64,000 nucleotides of DNA, taken from assembly GCF_014529535.1 (NCBI RefSeq), contig NW_023503409.1, positions 1,116,390 through 1,180,389 of the forward strand, in the 5' to 3' direction. Below the pieces are notes generated by a model. It worked only from the letters and a program-made list of their open reading frames with translations, was not told where the DNA came from and ran no database searches. The DNA comes from Bradysia coprophila (Eukaryota; Arthropoda; Insecta; Diptera; Sciaridae). Positions 1 through 14,380 of the stretch are shown one piece after another. A program made the position numbers and the translations under genes. The first letter of the stretch is position 1. The number at the start of each line of letters is the position of its first letter.

Positions 1-1785
1 TTAATTTTGGTTGTGGTTGGTTGCTTGTTACGAAAAAAAAAATTATTTCGCTCATTCGACATGTGAACTTAATTATCTGAATAGGTGGATGGAACTATAT
101 TTTCAAAATTTTCTGACCGCCACTCATTAACTGTAGTCGAGAACTTCACTCAACCGAGCAAGAAACAGCTTCTTTTAACTTGTCCTTTCATAAACGGCTC
201 ATTTCATATAGACAGCACAGAGAAAAAAATATACCTACACTGTAGTAGGTCCTATGGTCTATGTGGCTTTAATATAGTAAATTGGTTAAACAAATGAAGT
301 AGAAGATTTTGTGTTCAACACACGATACTTTAAACGAAAGAAGTAGCAGATTTAAAGAAAAAACGTTTTCCATTTCTAAAAAATCAAATAAAAATGGGGT
401 TGTCCCATCGGTCCTACTAATCTATGCTGAGCCAGCATAAGATATAAAACCATTTATAAAAGAAAATGATATGAAACTGAAACTTAACGCTTCCAATTTG
501 TTAAGCTTCCAACTTTTATATTGAAATAAATCCAAGCATACGCAATAAGTAATTAAAAACAAAATAATTGCGAAAAACTGTAAAGCGAATTATTTCACAA
601 AACATTTTCTCTTTATTTAATTTTCTAAAACTCTTACTCTTTATCTGAACGAATACCGAAGCCACGTTATAATCCCTTTGGTATAATAAATGACATTTTC
701 ATATGAGACATTTTATATGAATTCCTTTTCATAAACATTTTAACAAAATTAAATGTACTCTTATCATAAACCATGAAAACGCAACATTCCCGAAGAATGC
801 AATCTTATTCTGAAAAGACAATTTTTTTTTTCTCTCTTTACATTTTGCTTTTCTGTATTATATTTTATTAACGAAATTTGTGATTACCTACACCCAAAGC
901 ATATCAGATTTAATTTGAATTTACGTAAGCCAGCTGGTCTTTTTCTCACAAAGCTATCTGCACTGACGATCCGCTTTTACCTGAGCTAACACTTCAGTTT
1001 GACTTCGGGTAGATAATACTTAAAATCACTTTTGCACGACTTTGTGGTGTAATCGAGAGACAGTCTCTGCATGACAAATATTCCATTACGTTTAATTAAA
1101 AATTTTGTTCATTTTTGTGTATATATTTTAAGGAGCGAAAATTCCTTATACACAATTTCAAATTAAAATTCCATGTTTAAAGCAAACTGCTTTTGTTTAA
1201 TCTTAAAATTATTAAGCGTTTCCATGCTCGGGTTGAAGTGAAAAATTCACCTGCTATGCATATTTCAATGCATTTCAGTTTCAAGGCAGACACTACTGCT
1301 TTTCTGAGGTTTTACATTGAAGTAAATATTAGACGGCGTACCGTATACAACACCACAAATTTATGTTCGTCATTTCTCCAATATCTCTCTGAAACTACAC
1401 TTATTAGAAGATTATATTTGCCAATTCAAAGCACGATTCATTTCAACTAATAAAACGCAAATTCCCCACTTTGCTTTGGCAAAGATATTACTGAACATCA
1501 AGGAAATTACCAACTGTCGGAAATCCTTTATAATCTCTCTACGAAACGAAAGCCATGCGAGAAAGTGAATGACACTAAAGCTATTTAGCCATGTATGACT
1601 GCACTTAAGTCCTGAAAATTGTTTTTCTTTCTTTATACCAATTAATCAGAAGGGTGTCCAGAGACGTGTGTAAAGTCCAAATCATATCAAACCTTCGATA
1701 TTACGCTAATTTATCGCATATTTTATCAATTCATTGAATAAATAAATGTAAAATTTAATTTGTAAAAAAAAACATTTAATTTCAG
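1..1785. other. Sequence upstream of first visible Wnt5 exon; no gene supported
   Basis: AT-rich sequence ending in a good splice acceptor (pyrimidine tract then TTTCAG at 1780-1785). It should be intron of Wnt5, because the next exon starts inside the Wnt domain and the signal peptide and N-terminal cysteines are missing. An open frame at 85-297 follows an AG but resembles no Wnt sequence and nothing I recognise. I see no other gene or RNA. Confidence 0.6.
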
Positions 1786-4700
1786 GAGTGTCAACATCAA
1801 TTTAAATCTCGGCGTTGGAATTGCAGTACAGTGGAAAATGATTCCGTTTTCGGGCCAATAACGGCAATTGGTATGTGGTTCACTAATTAAATAATTATTA
1901 GTCGCTTTACAACAAAATTCAGCTGAGTTCGGTTATTTCTCATCATTCCATACATAATGTGTTGGTGTGTTTTACCGAAACGTATAAGTGTTACGTAGAG
2001 TCGAAAAACAGCAACAGGAAAACAGCAAACAAACCACAATTTTCCCTTTTTGAATGCTTAAACAACCCTTCACAAGCAAATATGTTTGCTTTTCATGTTT
2101 AATATACACGAAATATTCAGCATTTATCCCCTTGACTTACCGGAAAATTCAAACCATATAGTATACACACATACAGCACACACTAAAACAACGTTATAGC
2201 ATACAAGCAAAACTAATTTCACTTAAATGTTTTAGTTTAATCTAAAAAGTAAACTCATTATTAATGCGTATACAAAATTATTTTCAATCAGATTTCCAAG
2301 CCATAGTCCATTTTTGGCTGAAACATACCCCGTATGAATCAGTATTTGCCCTAAATGTAATACAAGTATGGATACAGTGTACAGTGTATTATATCCAACC
2401 ATCCATCCACACAGTCTGTCTATGTGTATTATATTATGCCTCATAATGATTACAGTTTATTCACCATACGTCCGGAACAAATTAGAGTTTTAAAACCAAC
2501 CCTCTTGTTATGCTTTTCTTTTATATATAATAACAAATAATGCTGATGCTCCCATCGTTCCTTTTTTACGGTTTTTTTTTCAACGTTATACTCAATATAA
2601 GAATAATGCCTGCATATCAAAGTATTTATGAGAGAGAATCATATTATTCTACCTCAGAACGTTGTAGATTGTATAAAATTCAGTCTGTTTTTAAGTTTTG
2701 ATTTTTATTAGCCAATAAATAAAATATGATGAAGGGGGCATATTTTCTAGACTTCAGTGTTAAGAAACCACTTTTTATATGAACTTAATAAGAAATGCTC
2801 TGCACGGGTATCATAGATTTCGTTCCGCTTATGTGTTATTGTCAGATTTTACTGCCAATTTCATCTGAGTTGAGCGAAATTGGATTATATTAACTTGTCA
2901 ACATGAACGGACAGACAATATTTGCAGGGACCAAAGCATAGTTTTGTAATGGGAAATCAATTTCTTTGAAGGACCATTTTTACAGTCCGAAAGTAACATT
3001 TGGTTTAACTAACATTCATCGCTTATTTTCCGTCGTTTCTGTCGATAAAACTGATGATAAGTAAGCAGCTGAAGGAAGGCTGTATTTACGAGAAGTATAA
3101 AGTGAATAACTTCAGTTATTACCTGACGTCTATTGATCTTACCATTAGTGAACCTTTTCGATTCTTCATAAAGGATGAAAACAGCACACCGCATAGGGAC
3201 TCGACCATTGGGTCGTAAAACCCACACAAGTCTTACTTTCTTCTAATTACGCAAGTAAAAGGAAGATAGTACAACTCAACCCTAGTAATAAATTAACAAA
3301 TAGTTAAGATTGTACTATTCATACCAATAAAGGTGTTTTTGAAAAAAAAAAAAATTAGTGAACCTTTTACGAGTTAAATTAAAGCTTGAAATCATGGAAG
3401 AAGTACTTACAACAACAGCATCACTATGCACTAGCTGTCTGCTGCAAAGACTTAGCGTTGCCTTCCAGAGAGGAAAGGCTGCTTCCGTCAGAGACTAATT
3501 CGTAGTCATTGTTTCCAACTGATTCTTCTTTTATCCTGATCGTCAATTTTTAGTCGAGACGATTTGATCGTCATGTGATGTTGTAATTGTGATTTTATAC
3601 ACTCTGTGTGAGATTGAATTTATTGAATAAATCGAAGCATTTATGAACAACATCAATCATTTCTACGGCGACACATGCTTCAATATTTCTGTTAAATTTT
3701 TATCATGGAAAATGTAGTATTCCTGTCCATTCCTTTCAATGCAGATATTCCGTTACTCCTTCCGTTGCTCAAACTTCGCTAAAAATGAAGTCGTCAAGTT
3801 TCATCATTCATAGTCCCATGCACCTCTCAAAATTTATGTTGCGGGTATTGAATGGCGGCAAACCATTGTCACTGTTTATACTATGCTACAAATTACAACA
3901 TAAAGAAGGACCACGATAGGTATTAAAATGGTTCAGTTCTTTATGTTTTGTAAGTATAAGGCGAATGTTATGTTGCTCACGACATTGGTACGGATTAAAG
4001 TTTATTTTTTATTTTTTAATGTCTACGCGCCTTGTGTACTGTTTTGTGTTCTCTGGTTTGTTATTATGGCTAATTAAAAAGTCATTTATCATTTGACATG
4101 TTGATGGATATTAAGTATGTATAAGTTGGTTTAAGTTTTATGGGACTGAAGGGGTCATGAAAGTAAGTCTTTTTGAGAAAAACCTGTTCAAAAGAGAACG
4201 GGGAACAGCTTTTGCGCTCAGAAACTTTTGTGCGAAAAAGTTTATATTTAAGGATTATGTCTTTATTATTATGAACAATGTAAGTCGTTTCTAAAACATT
4301 TGACATAATTTTGATTCGTTTCTGTCAACAGCGAAGCTCGTTATAACGCTGGCAGACTGGAAAGTTTCTAATTAACTCCATCTTCCATGTACAAAATGTT
4401 TCATAAGATTTTGCTCATATATATACGTTTATTCGAATGAAAATGTATATAATTATCGTCCAGTTCATCAAACAGCAATGCTTTTCATTCTGTTATTATG
4501 TTTCGACTGTGTGAATATATCTGCAGTATTATGCACAGTGGGTTGCGTAAATATTTGATAAATCGCAACTACTGTCAGCATTTTGAAATTCATTTTACAA
4601 TTGTGCACAGAACACAAAGGGTAACGTCTCTATAATCTAAAATTAACCCTCCATAAACTTTAAATTCAAATTAGCTCTCATAACATATATGAATATACAC

Positions 4701-7700
4701 TTATGTTTTAGATTAGTAATTCAAAGCAGAATTTCTATAATAAAGAATTTGCCCTTCACTTTATACCATACCAACCATGTTCTATAATGTATAATGCAAC
4801 TATGATGCATTTGGTTCACCATTACAAGTAATGTTGGAAATTTTTTTTCTACATTGAGCCCCTATGCACTATTGTTAAGCGCATAATGTTACGCATTCAC
4901 GAAATGTATTACATGAATCCGAGCAATAAATGCACATTTTCAATTTTCGTTTCAATGCACCGCGACTAATTAAATGTTGCATACAAATTTTTATTAAATT
5001 AAATCATTTTTTTTGTCTAAATTGTTTATTTTTATCGAAAGAGGGAAATTAGTTCATCTCTTTCGTGATGAAAGCCATTCAGAGTGTGCCGTCGCCATTA
5101 TGGGTAATAGCCGTTTTAAAATCGCTGCCGGCTGTTTGTTGAGTTGGAATGATTTGAATTTGGATGTGTTTCACGAGCTGATGTCGTAAAAATGAAAACA
5201 TGAACAGTGTTGTGAGTTACGTCCTTCAATTGGCGAATAGAAGAACTCGTTTCAAGTTTCATGTGCTTCTGCAACCAGTATTTTAAATGAATAAAGTACA
5301 CAACAATTCATTGCTAATTTTCGAAATCGAAAAACCTTATCAGAAACGGTTAACCATCTGTTGTAAAACGATATAGTGAAACACATGTTAAGACAAAGGA
5401 AGTAAATATTTTATATCAAACACTATACTACTTTTATCACAAGAAGTAACAGATTTAATAATTACATCACAGACAATATCAGTTTCTGATAGACTAAAAT
5501 TGTGTATTCTTCAAATGAATTTATCGGAGTTGTTTTTAACTCTCAGATAAAAACCACGGCTAGTATCTTGCCCTTTTATCGACGAGTCAAATTACGCTTC
5601 ATCTAATTTATTTAAGTAAAATTTAAACAGCAGGCAATAGGAGCTAGTCCAAATGTATAAGTCTTTTTAAGCTCAGAAGGAAATCGAGCTAATGGCAGCT
5701 TGCAATTCAATTTTTTTTCCCGTTTTTACTGTGAAAGTAATATTAACGAAATTACATTTTCAGGCTCACCCGAAATGGCATTTGTCCATGCATTAGCTGC
5801 CGCTGGAGCAGCTAGTTTCGTAGCACGGGCTTGTCGTGATGGTCAATTGACATCATGTGGATGCTCAAGAAGTGCAAGACCAAGACAATTGCACGATGAC
5901 TGGACATGGGGTGGATGTGGAGACGATTTAGAATTCGGATACAAGTAAGTGCAAAAATTTTTTCTTTTTTCGTCTTACCGAAAAGCCGTAAGAGGTTTGT
6001 GAACGTAAAGATGTCTTTCTGGCCGTCGAATTAATAAAAATTAAATTCTCACACCCACAACTCGTTAATTTAGCTAAGTGTATTTGAACAATAGTCAATA
6101 AATTCACATTGATATAGGTAAATACAATCAAAATAGCCAATTATACAAGCGTTTCACCCAAAATATATGCAAATTTATCTACCATGATCGCTGGTTTACG
6201 TTACACTCTTTATAGTTAGATATTGCGTTCAATTAATTAATATGCGCTACGCAGAATATTATTCAATTTATTGCAAAATTATACAAAACTTACCCGCCAA
6301 TAATAAACAGAACAAACAGCAACTACAGCAATAACAACAACAACAAAGCCCTACAGTATTTAAAAACAACAGCATCCATCCATATCCATACAGTTAGATA
6401 AAATGCGAATAATAATACAATTTCCATATACTCTGACGCCAAAACCGATGTTGTACTGTACCACCACCACTGGTTTTATACATCGCTGATGTTAAACGTA
6501 AAATATAAATCCAAAAATGCGCTTTATATTAAGTATATTTCATTATGATAAATATGGGAAAAGTGAGTCTCTGTCAAGTACATACAGCGAATGGTTCACA
6601 AAAATAAATACCAAATTTATCGTCCAAATGCGGGGGTAAATAAATTACACGCATAGCATATCATATTAACAGTAACAGTTTTCCGGGATTTTCCTTTTAT
6701 TATACCAACACACACCATAGGAGCCGACGAAAATGCAATTTTTCGCGCCTATATAACCCCCAACATAAAACGCACATCGTACATTCGTTATGCTCTCTTG
6801 ATTGTTATTGATGCTATGTGCTTTTTATCGGTCGATAGTACAAAGAAAATGTGGGGGTACATATTCGGAATATAATTTTTTCTTCCATAAATCCGATATA
6901 TATTAAAATGTGGTAGACATTTCGTGTTGCTTACATTATGTGCGTTACAGCCCAAGTCAAACTGCCAAGTCAAAATGTGGCGTCAATCAAAAAGACATAA
7001 TTATCGAAAAGGTAGACGAAGGTGGATCCAATCGCGGGCAGCTTTCCTTGAAACGGTTTTCCATGTAACAGGCGATCATAGTATCGCATGAAAATGTGTA
7101 GGAAAATTATCGATTTTCCACAACTTGAAGTTTCATATAGTCGGGGGGACACTGTCGTTTGATTTTAGTAGAGTAGATTTTCATTGACATCGGGTTTGTG
7201 TGACAACTCGGAAGGAATGTAAACAGTTTCATGCGATCTTTTCGTTGAGCAACTATGAACGAAATGCAGTTTTTCTTTTAATTATTGTGATTTTGACACA
7301 TTCACAAATTATACAAAATTAGAGATTCTGAATTTGAGTTTGAAGCGATTGCACGTAAGACACAATAAGAGTGGAATGTAGTATGAGGCAAAAGATAATA
7401 AGCAATAAGCAATCAAACAACGCCATTTGCTTTACATGAGAGAGTTTTTGTCAATCCGATTTGCCTCACGGGAGTGAAATTTTTCGTTATTTTCCGTATA
7501 TACAATCTTCAGTCATAACTTTGGTTGTTATGATTTTTCACTACGAAAAACAAGATAGATTCTAAAGAAGTAAGAAGTCTGTTTGATAGTGTTCTTCAAA
7601 GATACATACAGAGTCTCATAGTAATTTGAAAGCAGTCAAGAACGCAGTATCTACCAAAAATACGAACTTTCCCTGACTATGACATCGTCACGCTACACCA

Positions 7701-10700
7701 GCAAAAGTTTATAAGTTCGCTTTTTCCAGAAACTTGTACATTTTCTACCACATTAACTGTTGCGTCTACGTTCACAAAATTTAATTAGAAACAACAACAA
7801 CAAAAATCGTCTAACCAAACCTACCCATTATCGCAGCCGGAAACACATTATGTAATATAAGCTCAGCTGTTTTCATACTGACGCATACATTTACCCCATA
7901 TTTTAGCCGCCCACTACCCGTATATACATGTGATATTGTAGTTCATAGAAATCCCAATAAGCAAATTTCTTTGTTCCCTTACGATGAAAGGCGTGGTGTA
8001 TTGAGGATTGTTCGCTATCAGGCGTTCATGTCGACGAAAATGCACTGTTGGAATGCGAAAAGCTTTGCATTACGTTACTGTTGGATATTACATGCAACAT
8101 ATACGGGCCATTTATATACATACATCACAGAGCATATATAGTTTCATTATAGAATCTTGAAAACAGTTTATGTCAAAACTTTGGTTATTTGGTATATTGG
8201 TGGTATGGTGGTGGTGTTGTTGTTGTTGTATAGGAAAATTGTTGGAATATCTTGCGTTGATGAGATTTTCTTCATTCTTCTGCATCGTTACAGTTAAATA
8301 AGAATGTTAAGCTTAGTTTTTGAAATGGTCGCCAGTATTTCCGTTTAATCTTTCGTTAGCAATGGAAATGTTTTCATTACACAAATACTGTGTCGGTGAT
8401 GTTGAAATATTCTAAAGTTGATAAAGACGGGAAAAACATTTTTGAAATTGAAATGACTGTTCACTTCAGCTTAAATGTGGTATGCAGCACAAAGCATATC
8501 TATGCAAAAGGATCATAAGAAGAGAAGAACTTTCTCAGTATGATTTTATCAAATTAAAGTTGGCTTTTATGTTCCGTCAATTTGTTGAGTAAATCGTTTA
8601 TATTAATGAAACAAATTTAATCAGAACAATTGCTACGATATAATCGCATACATATCTATAAATAGATGGATAAGCTATCGCACTAGATCGTTTTCTTTTT
8701 TCCCACAACGAAATTATGTTTTTTTTGTTTATCTACGCTTCCGAACATCGATTTATAGAGGTATTATGTTAAACCAATGTATGATAGTAACAGCAAAATA
8801 AATAAATAAATCATTAATTTGGCAGACTTATGTTATGTTAAAATAATATATAAATTCCTATCCAATTCCAATGAACGTAGCCACAAAAGACATTTCGGCA
8901 TAGATTTTATATCTTTTTCCACATCTTTTTTTTCTATTTTGTTTTATCCCTAATCTTGTGGATTTTTAGGTAAACAACGCTTTTTCAATCTCTTTGCATC
9001 AGGCTAGCAGTTTTTGTAGAGGAAATTTAATCCCCCAACGAATATATTCGCACATACACACCCCATATATACGTACGTTGAAAATCCAACCTTTCATTAT
9101 ACCTACTACTTTCTCTGCTCGGTATTCGTTTATGAGTTCAAACCTCGTGGTTTTTCCAACTTGTGGAAAGAACGTGGAAAACCTTTCATATACATATACG
9201 TCGTTGTCGTCGCATATGACAGATAGAAATACGGGTATAAAAACATATGTATTTCGATTAAGTTTTTGGTTTATAAGCCGTTGAGACGGAATTAAAGAGG
9301 AGAAAAGCTGCACTGAATGTTTTATTGAATAAGATATGAGTAATCTATTTCTACGTACATATAATATTGCCGTTGTGTGGACTCTGAAACTTGATGGATG
9401 GGTTTTTTTATAAGTAAATAAGTTTGCGATCGTTGTCTATTGAACTGAAGGATTTAAAATAAAGATAAAAACCGGGTTCATCATGTTAGAGTTTACTTTT
9501 CTTCGAGGTTCACTTAAGATTTACATAAAACGTTTTTGTGTTTGGTTTTGTTGAAGAAGAATTTTCAAATCAATGTGAAGCTCGTGTCTTGGCTTATTGT
9601 CATGGAAAATTCTGTGGAGATATATTTAAACTGTGGATATATCGTGATAATAAAAATGATTTTCTGGGGTAGGATTACTAAAGACATCGAAATTGGTATT
9701 GTTGTAGAAGCGACTGGTCATTTGTTCGATAATAAAAAAAGGAATTAGGTCGGATCTGTGTTCCTTTGTAGTAAAGTATTTTTAATATCGGATATTAATC
9801 AAAGATTAAATTACTACAGCGATATACGTCTGCCTGGTCCAAAAGGATTTTACCAAAATATAGCTCCCAAGAACTATGAACAGACCAAAAGTATAGTAAC
9901 TCCTCGAGTAACTCTTAATTTACAGTTTTGGATGAGAATTGAGATAAATTACTTACTACTATTAATAATATAAGCCGTAAGAGGGAATATCTAAAATTCT
10001 TTAAAACGTCCTTTAAATTCACTTGTAACAAATTATCTAACAAAATTAAAAGTGTTTGAGGGAAGGGGAAGAAGTGAAGCAATTTTTTGTGCTAGGTCTC
10101 TGTTTATAGAAATACATTGTTTATTCGCCTTGATGTCAATTAAGCATAAAATGTTAACCATAAACTAAACGATTTAGATTTTCACAAACATTCATCGACA
10201 TTCGCGAGAAAGAACGGAAGCGTGGCGCCCGTGGTCTCGTCTCGATTCCTCTAAAATATCCGAAACTTGATGAAAAGCTACTAACCGAAGAAATGAATGA
10301 GACCAGCGAAAATCCCAACAACAACAGCAATAGTAATAGCCCATTTAAACCAGAAGATCTACTAGAATTGCAAGAGATTATCAACAAAGAGATATTCAGC
10401 TCGAAAGTGCAAGAAAAGGAAATGCAAGAATTGCAGGTACACTTGAATATTTTAACTTGATAAATTACTTTGTAGAGAGACACAGAAAAAATGACTTACA
10501 TAATGTAACGAAAGATTGACTAACGAAAAAAAAAAAAACAATTTTCAGGCTAAAATTAATCAGAAACTTTTGAACTCAAAAGTGTTTAATTTTGAACATC
10601 AAGGACTGTATAGAAACACAAAGAAAATGAATCGATTAAAGAGCAGCGGTTCAGCAAAAGCTCGCACCATGATGAATTTGCATAACAATGAAGCCGGTCG

Positions 10701-13483
10701 AAGGGTGAGTAAAATGCAATTTTTCACACTATTCATTGTTCCGGTTTGTATTCTGTGTTTACAAAGAGAAAATTCACTCACTTAATTTGAATTTTTTTCT
10801 TCTACGTTTGTAAGGTTTCTGCAGCAAAAACGCTGTTAAATGAACGTAAAAAATTATTTCAATCTATTTAAAATGTTTCTCTACATTTGATTAAAATTTA
10901 TTGCGATGATATTTTACATGTTTTGTAATATTCAAATCCATGATTCCATTCAATTAAATTTCCAAGCTCCGAGGCAAACCATAATATGTATCTGTTTTTT
11001 CTTCGCATAACAAACTTGTGTATTATAATACACACAACATCATATAAATATACAGGATATTGTGTACGGCGAAGTTATGTTTTTCTCAAAGCAACATCAC
11101 CGGTTGAAATGCTGCTGTCTACAACTTTTTTTTTGCAATTTAACAATTTCTTTTCTGTTTGTGCTTCTTATAAAGGAGCTTAAATTAATAGCACATTTTT
11201 CTGTTATTATTATTAGTATGTTGAGGTTCTTCAGCTTCTTTTCCCTATCGGTGTACAAACAAATTGAAATAAATTTTTCTTCACGTTAGGCAAAAGTGTA
11301 ATCTAAGTTTCTGGAATCATTTGTCACCGATAGCAATTGTTGTTAAGATGGAAAAAAAAATAATTTTTGAACAAGACATTAAATTCATCCCGCACATGCA
11401 TTAAAGAGGACGAATGACTATCTTTATATTTTTAGAAATATGCAAATATGAATAGTAAAATGTTACTGACTAACTGCCAACGTAATACATGTTTTTAACA
11501 ATGAAAGTGTAAAGCATGTATGGGCTATCGTCACGGCAGAGTAAAATAAACCAGGCAGGAGCGGTTCATTTTCGAAACATCATTTAAGGGACCTAATACA
11601 CTGTACGAAAATGAACTCAAATGAACACTGACATAAATTGAAAAAAAAAATTCGTAAAAAATATAGGACTACTAGATTATTCAAGTCCCTTGTCAAACGT
11701 CCACTCCTGCCTGGTTAACTTTACTCTGTCGTGCTATCGTCCAAGGTTATAGAAGAACAGGTTAAGTCACTTCCGAGTTGATCACAAAGACGGTGACACA
11801 CAAAGACAAATAGATGTTTTTAATGGAACACACTCATTACAGATTGTTTGAAAACGCAACTTGAAGTTGACATTTCAAACAATCTGTAGTCTGTTCAACA
11901 AAATGTATCTATTTCTCAAAATTTGTGTGTCACCCGCCTTCATGAGTCCGCGCGGAGGACATAAAAATTTTATTTGCGCTCATAAACGCGCTCATTTTCA
12001 TATTATTTTGACATAAATTATGAATACGTTTAAGACGAATTGGCCATACATGTTGAGTGGCTTTTATAACGGTCTGAGTCCCTGCTGCATACATTTATAG
12101 TGGGCCCCCAGTCTCGAAGTGTGGCTCATGTAAATCATAAAGAATGTTCGCGCAAATACACCAACAACTTCTACGAAGTAGGTTGCGTCACCCGCTGTAT
12201 CAGACGTTTCAATAAAGAGATTTTCTCTGAATTCAATTGTGATGTTCCTGTTCTACGGTTTATTAGACAGCGGATTTGAGTTACTTCGTAAACAAAATGT
12301 AAGAGGTGTATTATCCATGATAGTGGTCCCTTAGTTAGTAAAGGAATTTCACGTGAAATATTCATCACAAATAAGCTTATGATGTCTCACAGTCTAATTG
12401 GAAACTGAAAATATTTTTTTTCAGCTTGTGATTTGTGTGTAACATCAATTTCTATACTCGTCCGATTGAATGTCTCGAAGGTCTTCAGTTTTTTTTTCTT
12501 TTATTTATCGTATTGTAGGTACTCTCGTTGTTCATTGTCTTATTTGTTCGATGAATTCTTCGATTCCCTCGGCGATGCCATAAAACGATAAGAAGATTTC
12601 TTAATGTCTTCAATTAATTTCTTGTTGTTTTGTGCTGTAGCACATACCACAGCTATTTGAAATTGATTTATAAGGCGAATTCAATGAATTTAATAATTAT
12701 TCTTTTGTAGCATCGGTAAATATTAATTACAGATGAGCCGCTCATTTTATGCGGTATTTGATAAATGGTTCTAGACATTCATTGCGCAAACTGTTATACT
12801 TTACAGTTAATTTTGCTCATATTTCAGGCGGTTATAAAGAAATCCCGAATCACCTGTAAGTGTCATGGAGTTTCTGGTTCGTGCAGTCTGATTACTTGTT
12901 GGCAGCAACTGACATCAATGAGAGAAATCGGTAAGAAGAAATAATTTAAAAATTTCGTTGGTTTCGAACGGAGGTTTAGAATGACTAGAAGTCATAATAA
13001 AAGGCATATGGTCAAACAGAATTTCTTAATTTTCTTTCAAACTGTTTAATTACAGGCGATTACCTACATGAGAAGTACGACGAAGCAACTCAAGTGAAAA
13101 TAAACAAACGAGGCCGTTTACAAGTAAAAGATCCACGATACAAAGTACCCACTGCTCTAGATTTGGTATACCTAGATGAAAGCCCAGATTGGTGTCGCAT
13201 CAACAGGCAGCTACAATGGCCAGGTAATTATTGTTTTCCATTAATTCGTCTTGTGTCTCAACTAAATGTTATATGATTCTTTGATTGTTATACAGGTACC
13301 CATAATCGCGTTTGCAACAAAACTTCGTTGGGCTTGGACGGATGTGCCATACTCTGCTGTGGACGGGGATATAACACGAAGAAGATCGTTGTCAAAGAGC
13401 GATGTAATTGCAAATTTCATTGGTGCTGCCATGTTAAATGTGACGTTTGTACTAAAGTTGTAGAGGAATACAGTTGTAAATAG
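1786..13483 (+). CDS. Wnt5: Wnt5 secreted signalling ligand, 3' seven exons (5' end outside window)
   Basis: Secreted lipid-modified Wnt ligand; in flies Wnt5 signals through Ryk/Derailed receptors in axon guidance. Exons: 1786-1870, 5764-5944, 10178-10436, 10549-10704, 12828-12930, 13056-13223, 13296-13483; all phases join without a stop. Seen directly: [15 protein letters not shown] at the start, then [15 protein letters not shown] running across a splice into [16 protein letters not shown]. The exon at 12828 carries the CHGVSGSC loop whose serine is acylated in Wnts. The last exons give the cysteine-rich C-terminal domain ([13 protein letters not shown], then [16 protein letters not shown]) ending in EEYSCK. 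About 110 residues rich in Asn, Glu and Lys (10235-10690) split the Wnt domain where fly Wnt5 also has an insertion; this is why I choose Wnt5 over other Wnts. A poly(A) signal AATAAA lies at 13834. The N-terminal exons lie to the left of the window. Confidence 0.95.
1871..5763 (+). other. Wnt5 intron, 3.9 kb, nothing recognised inside
   Basis: Starts with GTATGT and ends with TTTTCAG. AT-rich throughout. The open frames in it are short, on both strands, and show no family resemblance. Confidence 0.7.
5945..10177 (+). other. Wnt5 intron, 4.2 kb, simple repeats only
   Basis: Donor GTAAGT, acceptor TTTAG. It holds CAA/AAC-rich simple sequence near 6300-6370 and GGTGGT/GTTGTTG-rich sequence near 8200-8230. 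Two overlapping open frames on opposite strands near 8994-9313 look like chance: each is the other's shadow and neither resembles a protein I know. Confidence 0.65.
11532..11733. mobile_element. MITE, CACGGCAGAGTAAA family, copy 1 (in Wnt5 intron)
   Basis: A 202 bp element with inverted ends: the left begins CACGGCAGAGTAAA and the right, reverse-complemented, begins CACGACAGAGTAAA. The match continues inward through CCAGGCAGGAG. The 7-bp direct repeat CTATCGT lies on each side (11525-11531 and 11734-11740), a target-site duplication. No coding capacity. Related copies lie at 23752 and 52931. Confidence 0.88.
11792..11934. mobile_element. MITE-like inverted repeat with GGTGACACACAAA ends
   Basis: A 143 bp near-palindrome inside the same Wnt5 intron. 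The left arm starts GGTGACACACAAAGAC; the reverse complement of the right arm starts GGTGACACACAAATTT. The inner part of the arms shares TACAGATTGTTTGAAA. No clear target duplication and no ORF. Probably a nonautonomous DNA transposon of a different family from its neighbour at 11532. Confidence 0.75.
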
Positions 13484-13839
13484 TGAAATGAAATGAAATA
13501 TGAAATTGTCCAGTAAATTTTACATGTGAACCGTTTGCGAATCGCAAGAAATCGTAACAAGCAAATACACACTTTCCTATTGTAGTCTATTGCATATAAT
13601 ATAATGGTATGACAAGCAGTATTATACTTCCAATTTAAGACGCTGTATTATTAATAGAAATTTATTTACGCACATTGTTCGATTAGATGTACTAATTGGG
13701 TAAAAAAAGAGCAGTTTTAAGTTATATTATTGCGATTTTAACGATTTAAGATGAAGTTTAATTGTAAGTTTATATTTATTTTATTAATAATTTATTCGTC
13801 ATGAATTGCATAAATGTAGGTTGTAACAATTGAAATAAA

Positions 13840-14380
13840 ACAGTCACAAAAAATCCGCTTTTGATTGAAATTTTGTTTCTGTTTGAGAGTTTATTAGAAT
13901 AAAGAGAGATTATCTTCTGGGGAGGCAATTTCAGTCATAGGGCGCTTGAAGGTAAGATTTCAAAATTGTCATCAAACAAGATGCAGTCGTGCATATTCAG
14001 AGGATCGCTTTCTGGAAGCTGTTAATTTACAGTTCTAAAATTTGCTTTATTCTAATTCGTCATTCGACTAACTTTTGCTGGCATTTCCTTCTATTCAAAA
14101 TCTTTACCCTTAACAACTTCTACGACAAACAATTGATTCTTTTTGCTCCATGCGACATGAGTAACCATATTTCCTCCACTCAAATATGGTGAGTAGATAG
14201 CATCTCTCTGACAGTTCAGGAAGATTTTGTTTTTGTTTTTTATTCACAACTGTGACTTTGTTTTGGTTCAATCGAGTGAATTGCAGCCCTGGCTTCGGAA
14301 TTTTCTATTTTCCTCCTTGATAAACCAATAACTAATTCTTTCTAGTTGAACTTTGTCGACCCAGTTTCAGTAGAATTTCT
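13840..14380. other. Spacer after Wnt5, nothing recognised
   Basis: About 540 bp between the Wnt5 poly(A) signal and an inverted-repeat element. An open frame at 13989-14192 has no recognisable features. Confidence 0.6.

Noticed and set aside
85-297. Open frame of 70 residues possibly an upstream Wnt5 exon
   Set aside because: An AG precedes it, but there are no Wnt cysteine patterns, no donor in phase and no family resemblance.
8994-9313. Overlapping open frames on both strands in a Wnt5 intron
   Set aside because: Mutual shadows of one stretch; no motif, no splice or start support.
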